From positions 1 through 64,000 of the forward strand of contig JADLFL010000055.1 in the NCBI GenBank assembly GCA_020845575.1: 64,000 bases of DNA, written 5' to 3'. Below, piece after piece: positions 1 to 7,356 of the stretch. The notes under the pieces were generated by a model, which did no database searches, was not told the DNA's origin, and saw only the letters and a list, made by a program, of their open reading frames with translations. The translations under genes and the position numbers were made by a program. How positions within the stretch are numbered: position 1 is the stretch's first letter; every line of letters starts with the position of its first letter. This DNA comes from Acidobacteriota bacterium (GTDB lineage: Bacteria > Acidobacteriota > Vicinamibacteria > Vicinamibacterales > Vicinamibacteraceae).

Positions 1-300
1 CACGGCGGTGTTGAAGCCTAGCGTGAGCACCAGGTCGTCGTGCGCCGCGGCGTCACGCGTGGTGATGGCGTCGAACAGAAGGCTGCCGCGCGCGCCCTTG
101 TACGGCACGGGCACGTGTTCGAGCGTCACGCCGCGCCATGAAGTCCGACGGCGCTGCGTGCCGGGATCCTCCTGACAATAGACGGTCACGTCCCAGCCGC
201 GCTCGACGAGCCACGGTGCCAGGTGCTGCGCGCAGGCCTCGAACCCGCCGTGCCTGTTCGGGATGCCCCGCGATCCGAGGATGCGCAGGCGCCTGGTCAT
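1..300 (-). CDS. DUF1972-type glycosyltransferase, N-terminal part
   Basis: The open frame starts at the ATG at 300 and runs off the window edge, so only the first 100 residues are visible. They begin MTRRLRILGSRGIPNRHGGF, the glycine-rich opening of DUF1972 glycosyltransferases (a GT4-like GT-B family that includes rhamnosyltransferases of exopolysaccharide loci). A Rossmann-type first half follows, with WLVERGWDVTVYCQ, an aromatic-glycine PYKG loop and LVLTLGFNTAV. The ATG overlaps the stop of the upstream methyltransferase by 4 bp (ATGA), so the two are probably translationally coupled. The predicted role is transfer of a sugar onto a lipid-linked intermediate at the cytoplasmic face of the membrane. 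Donor and acceptor cannot be read from this half, because the donor-binding domain lies outside the window. Confidence 0.85.
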   Translation of the reverse strand, partial: MTRRLRILGSRGIPNRHGGFEACAQHLAPWLVERGWDVTVYCQEDPGTQRRRTSWRGVTLEHVPVPYKGARGSLLFDAITTRDAAAHDDLVLTLGFNTAV

Positions 301-1010
301 GAGATCGCCTCGTCGGGCTTGGCCAGGACGAGGATGACGTCGGAGAGCGTGGCGTCGTAGCGGCCAGCCGAGACCAGGCGGGTGACCAGCGAGACGCACG
401 AGAGCGCGACGTCGGCGGCACGGTACCTGCGCCTGAGGTGTACGGGTACCGGACCTTCATAGAGGCGCAGGTCCGTTACGCGCAAGCCGATACTTTTAGC
501 CGTGCGCCGCAGTCGCGCCGGCCGCAGCACGAGCGACAGCGTGGTGGGGAACTGGTCGAACGCGTCGGTTCCCACTGACGCATCGCCGAGCACGCGGCGA
601 TACACCCACACGTGGAAGCGCCACGGCGTGAAGCGCGTGACCAGGCCCTTGAGCGACAGGATGTTGGGCAGGGCGAGGACGGCCAGACCTCCAGGGCGCA
701 GCACGCGGGCGATCTCGCGTATGGCGGTGTCTGGAGCCGGCAGGTGTTCGAGCACGTCCCAGCACACCACGACGTCTGCCGCGCCGGTGGCGATGGGCAG
801 TCTCGCCACGTCGCCCTGCGCCAGCGCCGATCCGGCGTTGCGCCGCAACTGCGTGCGGAGGATGTCGATGCCCGTCACGCGCGCCGACGCAGGGTAGGTG
901 AGGTGCGATCGTGCGCCGCAGCCGGCTTCGACGACGCGCGGGTGCGGCGCGCGCGCGAGCACGGCGGACACCAGCGCCTGTGCCCGTGAGGCCGGATCGG
1001 CGGCGGGCAC
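297..1010 (-). CDS. class I SAM-dependent methyltransferase
   Basis: A 237-residue protein if started at the GTG at 1010, which overlaps the TAG stop of the polyprenyl glycosylphosphotransferase (TAGTG). The frame stays open upstream, but that part is the arginine-rich shadow of the neighbour. The SAM-binding motif I is VVEAGCGA (residues ~27-34), with TGIDIL as the acidic loop. VVVCWDVLEHLP and VLRPGGLAVLALPN are classic Methyltransf_11 motifs. The C-terminal third (FTPWRFHVWVYRRVLG) is typical of methyltransferases in polysaccharide clusters. The likely role is O-methylation of a sugar on the nascent glycan or its precursor; the substrate is unknown. It is coupled to the gene downstream by an ATGA overlap. 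Confidence 0.85.
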   Translation of the reverse strand: MPAADPASRAQALVSAVLARAPHPRVVEAGCGARSHLTYPASARVTGIDILRTQLRRNAGSALAQGDVARLPIATGAADVVVCWDVLEHLPAPDTAIREIARVLRPGGLAVLALPNILSLKGLVTRFTPWRFHVWVYRRVLGDASVGTDAFDQFPTTLSLVLRPARLRRTAKSIGLRVTDLRLYEGPVPVHLRRRYRAADVALSCVSLVTRLVSAGRYDATLSDVILVLAKPDEAIS

Positions 1011-2434
1011 TACCGGGCGCCGCGGCCCAGGAGCACGGCGGGGATGGTCTTGACGGCGATCTTGATGTCGAGCCACAGCGACCAGTTGTCGATGTACTCG
1101 AGATCCAGCCGCATCCACTCGTCGAACGTGAGATCGTTGCGGCCGCTGATCTGCCACAGGCAGGTGAGGCCCGGCTTCATGCTGAGGCGCCGGCGCTGCC
1201 AGGGCTCGTACTGTTCCACTTCTTCGACTACCGATGGCCGCGGTCCGACGAAGCTCATGTCGCCGAGCAGGATGTTCCAGAGCTGCGGGAGCTCGTCGAG
1301 GCTCGTGCGGCGCAGGAACCTGCCGAACGGGAACACGCGCGGGTCGTTGGTCATCTTGAACGCCGGTCCGTCCATCTCGTTGAACGGTTCGAGCAACGGC
1401 TTGAGCTGCTCCGCGTCGTTGGCCATCGTGCGGAACTTGAGGAACATGAAACGTTGCCCGTGCAGGCCGCAGCGCGTTTGCCGGAACAGCACCGGTCCCG
1501 TCGAGGCCAGCTTCACGCCGATCGCGATCGCCGCCAGCAGTGGGCTCAGCACCACGAGTAGCGCTGCGGCGATGACGACGTCGGCCACGCGCCGCACGGC
1601 CAGCCGGACTTCACTGCCTGGCGTGGGGGAGAACGTGAGCAGCGGGAACTCGTCGCCGAGCTGATCGAAGCTGAGACGCGAAGTCGATCGCGGCAGGAAG
1701 TTCATCGCCAGGCGCACCACGGTCCCCTGCTCTTCGAGCAGCGAGATGATGCCCGCGATGGCACGCAGATCGGCGAGCTGCCCTGTGGCGGGTGCGATCA
1801 CGACTTCGGCGACGTGCTGTTCCTGCACGAGCCGGAACAGATCGCCGTACGTGCCCACCACCGGGAACGCCGAACCCGGCGCATCGTCCCATCGCCCGTC
1901 GGTGACCAGACCCGCGACGTCGAGACCCCAGTCGCGATGCGCGTTGATCAGGACCGCCGTCGCCGCGGCTTCCTCGGCGCCGCCGGCCACGAGAATGCGG
2001 CGCGGTCCGCCGCCGCCCATGAGCCATGCCCGCACCAGCCGGCGCAGGCCCACCACCAGCACGAAGTCGAACAGCAGGAACGCGACGATGACGGGGCGGC
2101 TGATGAAGACCTGCCGCGCGGTGAAGATGAACGCGATGAGGATCAGGCCCGAGATCGCGATGCCGCTCAGGATGACCGACGTCTCGCTGCTGAGCGTGCG
2201 CCCCTGGCGGCCGTAGAGGCCGAAGGCATAGAACACCAGCGGCCAGACCAGGATCACGCAGGCAAGGACCGGCAGGTACCACGCAAAGGGTGGCAGTTGG
2301 CCGGACAGGAACGGCATGCTGTCGCCGGGAACGACCCCACGCAGCGTGTAGGCCAGCGCCAGCGCCAGCACCGTGGCAAGCGCATCGCTGACGACGTAGG
2401 CGCCGTTGACCAGGCGCGCGCGTTCGGCAATCAC
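1010..2434 (-). CDS. exopolysaccharide polyprenyl glycosylphosphotransferase (WcaJ/WbaP family)
   Basis: 474 residues from the GTG at 2434, which has a strong ribosome site (GGAGG, 7 nt before the start). Four hydrophobic segments lie in the first 130 residues. A CoA_binding_3 Rossmann-like region (RRILVAGGAEEAA, ~146-240) follows, then one more membrane segment (~283-308) and the catalytic sugar-transferase domain (~276-468). That domain has FMFLKFRTM, RRTSLDELPQLWNILLGD, MSFVGPRP and the basic/aromatic KPGLTCLWQISGRN motif. The family transfers a sugar-1-phosphate from a nucleotide sugar to undecaprenyl phosphate, starting repeat-unit synthesis at the inner membrane. Length and domain order are standard for WcaJ-like enzymes. 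The sugar (glucose, galactose or another) cannot be told. It heads a coupled trio with the methyltransferase and the DUF1972 glycosyltransferase. Confidence 0.93.
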   Translation of the reverse strand: MIAERARLVNGAYVVSDALATVLALALAYTLRGVVPGDSMPFLSGQLPPFAWYLPVLACVILVWPLVFYAFGLYGRQGRTLSSETSVILSGIAISGLILIAFIFTARQVFISRPVIVAFLLFDFVLVVGLRRLVRAWLMGGGGPRRILVAGGAEEAAATAVLINAHRDWGLDVAGLVTDGRWDDAPGSAFPVVGTYGDLFRLVQEQHVAEVVIAPATGQLADLRAIAGIISLLEEQGTVVRLAMNFLPRSTSRLSFDQLGDEFPLLTFSPTPGSEVRLAVRRVADVVIAAALLVVLSPLLAAIAIGVKLASTGPVLFRQTRCGLHGQRFMFLKFRTMANDAEQLKPLLEPFNEMDGPAFKMTNDPRVFPFGRFLRRTSLDELPQLWNILLGDMSFVGPRPSVVEEVEQYEPWQRRRLSMKPGLTCLWQISGRNDLTFDEWMRLDLEYIDNWSLWLDIKIAVKTIPAVLLGRGAR

Positions 2435-2535
2435 GCCGTCACCTCCCCTGCTCCTGACCGAAGCGATCGCCTGCCGTCCGTATCACGCGCATGCTAGTGT
2501 CCGCTACCCCTGTCGTCGACGCAACCCCTGCTGGC

Positions 2536-3507
2536 TCATCCATTTGGCGTTGTGAACCACCGCGCCATGTCCGCTGATGTCGCCCTACTGCGGCCCAGCA
2601 CGTGACGGCGCCACCGCAGCATCAGCGGCAGCAGCCGGAACACGTCGAGCAAGCCCGGGATCGACGACCACTCGCGCAGCAGCACGTAGCCCACCACCTG
2701 CGCGTCGCGCCGCGCGCCAGGCAACAGGAACCGCCAGGCCAGCCCGGCGGACTGGTTCTTCAGCCGGAGCAGAAAGCGGTTCCTGACGGAGTATCGGTTG
2801 ATGGCGGGCGGAAGATCAGACCGTCGCTCCGGCGTCACGCGTCGACGGTGCCAGGCGATGCCGGACGGCACGTAGAGGCTTGCCCATCCGCGCCACTGCG
2901 CGCGCCACGCCAGATCGGCGTCCTCCCGATACGCGAAGAAGGCCCTGTCGAAGTACTCGCCCTCGAATGCGACGTCGTCGAGCATGGCGCGCCTGTAGAG
3001 CGCCACCGCTCCGCTGGGCCCGAAGATGCGCTCGGGCCCCTGCTCGAAGCGGCCTGACGCGGGGAGGTCCGCGCCGCGATCGAGGTGTCGCTGATCGGGC
3101 GTCATCACGATCCCCGTCGAATCGATCACGTCGGGGGCGTCGAGTCGCAGGAGGCGCCCCGTGGCGGAGCCGGCATCCGGCGCCGCGTCCAGGGCCTCAA
3201 CCAGCGCGCGCACGTACCCGTCCGCCAGGACGGCGTCGGGATTCAGGCACAGGTAGTACGTGCCTGACGTGCGGGTGATGAGGTGATTGTGGGCGTCGGC
3301 GAACCCGAGGTTCGCATCGGCGAACACCCGCTCGTCGGGGGTCGTGAGCCGTTCGATCAGCGCACGCGACGCCGCCGTGGTGCCGTTGTCCCACACGTGC
3401 AGCGTGATCCCTGGATGGTCCTGCGCTCGCACCGACGCGATGCACCGTTCGAGCAGCGCATCAGGCTGCCATGTGACGATGCCGACGGAGACCGAGGCTG
3501 GGGGCAC
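2536..3507 (-). CDS. GT2 family glycosyltransferase (rhamnosyltransferase-like)
   Basis: 323 residues from a GTG at 3507 without a clear ribosome site. The GT-A fold opens with VSVGIVTWQPDALLERCI. LHVWDNGTT, ANLGFADAHNHLI and LCLNPDAVL (the DXD-equivalent) follow. The metal-side region has FGPSGAVALYRRAML, FFAYREDADLAWRAQWRGW and a basic IAWHRRRVTP segment. These are the hallmarks of the WbbL/rhamnosyltransferase subgroup of GT2. The C-terminus carries one or two hydrophobic stretches. It lies 101 bp upstream of the glycosylphosphotransferase on the same strand and probably adds a sugar to the same lipid-linked unit. Donor and linkage are not predictable. Confidence 0.9.
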   Translation of the reverse strand: MPPASVSVGIVTWQPDALLERCIASVRAQDHPGITLHVWDNGTTAASRALIERLTTPDERVFADANLGFADAHNHLITRTSGTYYLCLNPDAVLADGYVRALVEALDAAPDAGSATGRLLRLDAPDVIDSTGIVMTPDQRHLDRGADLPASGRFEQGPERIFGPSGAVALYRRAMLDDVAFEGEYFDRAFFAYREDADLAWRAQWRGWASLYVPSGIAWHRRRVTPERRSDLPPAINRYSVRNRFLLRLKNQSAGLAWRFLLPGARRDAQVVGYVLLREWSSIPGLLDVFRLLPLMLRWRRHVLGRSRATSADMARWFTTPNG

Positions 3508-3521
3508 GCCCTACAGGGTAG

Positions 3522-3690
3522 CCGGCAACCGGCAATGCGACATGCCGTCCGGCTTGTACGGGCACTTGCTGGAGGCCAGGGGCTTCAGCCCCTGGCGCCG
3601 ACGCACGGGTGAAGCCCGTGCGCTCCAGTGTGAAGAAGGCGGCGACCGCTTGCCCGATGGCCGGTGCCCGGTGTCCGGTGCCCGGTGCCC
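3522..3690. repeat. intergenic mosaic of palindromes and heptamer repeats
   Basis: The gap between two minus-strand genes is almost wholly repeats. Two CCGGCAA heptamers lie at 3522-3535. A 22-bp palindrome built on GCCAGGGGCT / AGCCCCTGGC occupies 3575-3596. A second palindrome with arms GCACGGG / CCCGTGC is at 3603-3621. Four tandem heptamers, GGTGCCC with one GGTGTCC, fill 3663-3690. Related palindrome and heptamer copies recur at 26365-26430, and heptamers at 27749-27777. The hairpins could stop or process transcripts of the upstream 3693-7250 gene, whose stop codon lies just at the edge of the heptamers. There is no T-tract. Confidence 0.75.
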
Positions 3691-3692
3691 GG

Positions 3693-6600
3693 CTACTTGA
3701 TCTTGACCGCCGTCTCGTTCGTGCCGGCACCGAAGAGTTCGCCGCCGCCGTTCCAGTACAGCGCGTGCTCGACGACGAGGGGGACGGCGTTGACGCTCTC
3801 GACACTCGTGCCGAACCGCTCGTTGTCTGCCAGTTGCGCGAACGTGTCCTTGCAGGGGCCAGGCTGGCCGGCGTAGCACGTGAAGCGCGAGTTGGCCGGC
3901 ACGGTGAAGGTGGCTGATGTCACGACCGGACGACCGCCCTCGCGCAGCAGGCGCATGCGGACGGTCGCGGCGCTGTTGGAGGGGTTCGCGATGAGCACGA
4001 ACGTCTGGTACTTCAGCGCGCCGCCGTTCTGCCCTTCGGCCATCGCCCAGTGTGTCCCCGTCGTGGTGAGTCCCGCGCTGTTGTGGGCATCGGTCCAGTT
4101 CTGGAAGGAACCGAACCAGTACATGGCGCGCTCCACGACGATGGGGTGCGTAGCCGAGACGTCGGCCGAGACGTCGACCTGCGTCGTGAGGGCATCCAGT
4201 CCCGACAGTTGCGTCAACTCGCTGTCGACGTACAGCGTGAGGCGGCTGTTGGCGCGCACGCCGTACGTCTGCGTGTATGTGCCGCTCGGCGTGAGATAGC
4301 GAACCGTCGCGACGGTGTCCTGCGCGCCGGGGTTGGCGATGAGCAGGTAGGTGTCGAAGTTCTGGCCGGTGGCGCCCTCGGCCACGAACCAGCGCGTGGC
4401 CGGTGTCGAGACCGCCGCAGAGGCATGGCCGCCCTCGAACTGGCGCCCGGGCTTGTTGAAGTACATCGCGCGTTCCACCGAGATGGGCTGATCCGCCGTG
4501 ATGCGCGTGGAGAACGCCTTGCCGTCGAGCACGCGGACGCATCCCGTGTCTCCGGTGCCCGGCGCGCAGACCTGGTTGGCCCACAGCGTCATGCGCGCCG
4601 GAGCGCTCGGGAAATTCGCGGGGATGCTGACGACCTCGCCGCTTTCCAGCAGGAAGTCGACCTGTACCGTGGGGGCCACCGTTCCCGTCGCGGTGATCAT
4701 GATGAACGTCTGGAAGAAGTTGTTGGCGGCGCCCTCGGCGAGGAACCACTGCTTTGCCGGTGCCTCGACGGCCTTGCCCGTGTGGGCGCCCCAGCCGTCG
4801 TTGTTGCCGAAGCTCATCGTCCGCTCGACGACCACGCCGCCGCGCATGGATTCGACGACCACCGAGACCGCCCGTCCCTCGCCGTTGTAACTCGCGTTGG
4901 CGAGGCTGTTGATGTCGATGGTGTGCCGACCGTACGCGGCGATCGGAATCTCCTGGATCACGGCCGGAGGCGGCGTGGCTTCGCCGAGATCGCCGCGCTG
5001 ACCGAAGAGCACGATGGCCCTGACGATGGCCGAACGGTTCTCCGGGTTGGCGATGGCGATGCGCTCCTTGAAGAAGCCCGTCGACCCTTCGGCCAGTTCC
5101 CAGCGATTGGGAATGTGCGGGCTGGTACCTGCCGCGAACTCCGCCTGGTTGGACACGCCGTCGCCGTCGGGGTCGGCGTTCATGTCCGTGATGCCGTAGA
5201 AGGTCTGCCACTGCGACAGCGTCATCGGGGCTTCGTACGTGCGCGTGACCTGCAAGGGACCGGTCGCGTACTTGCCGTAGCTGTAGCCCGCCGCATCGGT
5301 CATCTCGACGTACACGTGGTACGTGCCTGGCGTGACCCCGCCGGGCATCGCGCCGAGATCCCAGATGTACGCCCCCGTGGCCGCGTTGAGCCCGCTGGCG
5401 ATGAGCCGCTTGTCCGACGGATTGGTGTCGGTGTCGAGGTAGAGCGCCACCTGCGCCCCGACAGGCGCCGAGGGATTCGCGGAGTACCGGCCATCCTGCG
5501 CCGACCACTGCACGATGAACTGCCCCGACGCATCGGGCTCATCGTCGGCCGCGAGTTTGACGTTCGACAACCGGAACGGCGTCTCGAGGACGCCCTCGTT
5601 GATGTCGAGCCGGAAGTTGGTGATGGGCGACGCCAGGTTGCCCCAGGCCGATCCGCCGGGGAGGAACTGGAGTCCCTCCGGCACGCAGTTCTCCTGGCCC
5701 GACGCGTAGGCACTCAGGTCGATGGTGAACGTGCGCGGGCCGCCGTCCTGCACGATGAGACCGCACGTCTGCGCGAACGGCCCGCCCCGGTGTGCCGCCG
5801 TGCGCCACGTGGCGCGGACGATGCCTCCGACGCCCGGACGCCCGTTCCGCGTATCGATGTCCTCGAGGAACGGCCGTGGCGCGAGAGGGTCGAAGGTGGA
5901 CTGTGGCGGCAGGTCGTAGTCGATGGTGAACGTGAGCCGGTGGTAGCGGCGCGCCAGGGCAGGTGTCAGTTCGAACTTCGTGCCCATGTCATCGTCGAAG
6001 AAGCGCACCTGCGAGTCGCTGTGCGGGTAGCTCGGGATCGACCTGTAGGCCACGCCCGTCATGCCCTGCGGTCCGAACGACACGTTCTTCACGTCGAAGT
6101 GCGCACTGCTCGGCGTGGTGTATCGGAACACGTCCTCCCGATTGGCCAGGTCCCAGGGATCCCCGAGCACCGTGGTCGCCATGTCCTCGCCGCCGGTCTC
6201 GTCTGGATTGAGGATCGTGAAGAACGGATTGGCGTCCACCACGAGTGTGGCCGTGCGCGTGGTCGATGCCCCCTGTGCCGTCAGCGTCCAGGTGCCTGGC
6301 GTGAGGTGGCCGTAGTCCCACGCCACGCTGCTGTTGTCGGGAAACGCTCCGGTCGACGCGCGCGGATCGTTGGTCCGCGGGGCGAGGTCTTCAGGGAACA
6401 CCTGGACGGTCTGTGTGCCGTCGGTCGCGGTGATCACCACGCTGCCGCCGAGCGACTGCCAGGACAGGTTCACCGTGCGTGGCGCCGTGAGCCTGACCCA
6501 GTCCATCTGTACGGTGCTTCCGACCGGCCCACTCCCCAGCGCAAGGCTCAGGCCCATGACCTGCCCCGCCCACGACGTGCCGGAATACCGCTGCGGGATG

Positions 6601-7250
6601 AGCATGCGCGGGTCGGTCAGGCGGACGCGATACACCTGCCAGTCATTGGCGGCTCCCTGCGTGGCGACGGGGTTCTGGTTGATCCATCGAGCGGCGTCGG
6701 CGTCGTGGCCCTTGGCCAGCAGCAGCAACACCGCACTGGGGGTCCCCACGGCCCGCCGGCCCTTTTCCCAGATCGTCTTGAGCAGTTCCGTGTTCCCCGC
6801 AGCCCACGAGCGCTTCATCCGGAATGACAGGGTCACGTAGCGCGCTGCATCCACCGGCATGCGCAGCCCCGTGTCCTGACGGTCGTTCATCGCGTAGGGC
6901 ACGCCACCGAACAGCATCTGCAGGGACGGACTCGCCTCGCGCGTGATGCCTGTGAAGACGCCGTTCTGGACCGTGGGCCAGGGCTGCCAGGCCGTGTAGT
7001 CGTTGTCGTTGTCCTGCGGTGTGACCTCGCCGACCGAGTACATGTACGAGTAGTCGGAGGGCTTGTCGAAGTCCCACGGGTCGCCCTTGACTTCGGCCGC
7101 GTAGTCGGGAGCAGCCGACACCGTTGCCGACGATCCGTTGTTGACGCGGAAGGTCTGGGCCGACGCCACGGCAGCCGAGAGGATGCCGGCCACCAGCACG
7201 GGCACCACTGACGAGACACGTATGGGGAACGACAGTCTTGTAATCGTCAC
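3693..7250 (-). CDS. large secreted DUF5719-repeat surface protein
   Basis: 1185 residues from the GTG at 7250. A Sec signal peptide covers the first ~32 residues (VVPVLVAGILSAAVASAQ, cleavage after SAQ). Residues ~35-640 are beta-rich with no catalytic family that I recognise. A thrombospondin-3-like calcium-binding stretch, DMNADPDGDGVSNQAEF, lies near 687. Four repeats of about 117 residues follow, beginning near 715, 835, 952 and 1065. Each opens with a W-x-x-AEG signature (RWELAEGSTG, QWFLAEGAAN, RWFVAEGATG, HWAMAEGQNG) and continues with a variant of FxTYxLIANP. This is the DUF5719 pattern of secreted proteins. There is no membrane anchor or LPXTG-type sorting signal. Its place inside a polysaccharide locus suggests a cell-surface or matrix protein; that is inference. 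Confidence 0.85.
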   Translation of the reverse strand: MTITRLSFPIRVSSVVPVLVAGILSAAVASAQTFRVNNGSSATVSAAPDYAAEVKGDPWDFDKPSDYSYMYSVGEVTPQDNDNDYTAWQPWPTVQNGVFTGITREASPSLQMLFGGVPYAMNDRQDTGLRMPVDAARYVTLSFRMKRSWAAGNTELLKTIWEKGRRAVGTPSAVLLLLAKGHDADAARWINQNPVATQGAANDWQVYRVRLTDPRMLIPQRYSGTSWAGQVMGLSLALGSGPVGSTVQMDWVRLTAPRTVNLSWQSLGGSVVITATDGTQTVQVFPEDLAPRTNDPRASTGAFPDNSSVAWDYGHLTPGTWTLTAQGASTTRTATLVVDANPFFTILNPDETGGEDMATTVLGDPWDLANREDVFRYTTPSSAHFDVKNVSFGPQGMTGVAYRSIPSYPHSDSQVRFFDDDMGTKFELTPALARRYHRLTFTIDYDLPPQSTFDPLAPRPFLEDIDTRNGRPGVGGIVRATWRTAAHRGGPFAQTCGLIVQDGGPRTFTIDLSAYASGQENCVPEGLQFLPGGSAWGNLASPITNFRLDINEGVLETPFRLSNVKLAADDEPDASGQFIVQWSAQDGRYSANPSAPVGAQVALYLDTDTNPSDKRLIASGLNAATGAYIWDLGAMPGGVTPGTYHVYVEMTDAAGYSYGKYATGPLQVTRTYEAPMTLSQWQTFYGITDMNADPDGDGVSNQAEFAAGTSPHIPNRWELAEGSTGFFKERIAIANPENRSAIVRAIVLFGQRGDLGEATPPPAVIQEIPIAAYGRHTIDINSLANASYNGEGRAVSVVVESMRGGVVVERTMSFGNNDGWGAHTGKAVEAPAKQWFLAEGAANNFFQTFIMITATGTVAPTVQVDFLLESGEVVSIPANFPSAPARMTLWANQVCAPGTGDTGCVRVLDGKAFSTRITADQPISVERAMYFNKPGRQFEGGHASAAVSTPATRWFVAEGATGQNFDTYLLIANPGAQDTVATVRYLTPSGTYTQTYGVRANSRLTLYVDSELTQLSGLDALTTQVDVSADVSATHPIVVERAMYWFGSFQNWTDAHNSAGLTTTGTHWAMAEGQNGGALKYQTFVLIANPSNSAATVRMRLLREGGRPVVTSATFTVPANSRFTCYAGQPGPCKDTFAQLADNERFGTSVESVNAVPLVVEHALYWNGGGELFGAGTNETAVKIK

Positions 7251-7296
7251 AGCGCACCACAGGACTCGAAAGCACCTTCACCCGGGGCTGGGGACC

Positions 7297-7356
7297 CATG
7301 GTTCGATGCGAGGAACCATGCGAAGGCGAGGAGAGAACAACCGGCCCGCCTTCGCA
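7297..7356 (-). terminator. double hairpin after the YfhO-type gene
   Basis: Directly after the stop codon at 7357 the minus strand carries a perfect 10-bp stem (TGCGAAGGCG at 7319-7328 pairing with 7347-7356, 18-nt loop). It is followed, with a 2-base overlap, by an 8-bp stem (CATGGTTC at 7297-7304 with 7313-7320). There is no T-run, so it may be a weak or factor-assisted terminator, or an RNA-stabilising structure at the 3' end of the operon. Confidence 0.45.

Noticed and set aside
4050-6827. Plus-strand open frame of 925 codons
   Set aside because: Antisense to the DUF5719 gene; its translation is arginine/glycine-rich without motifs, a usual effect of high G+C.
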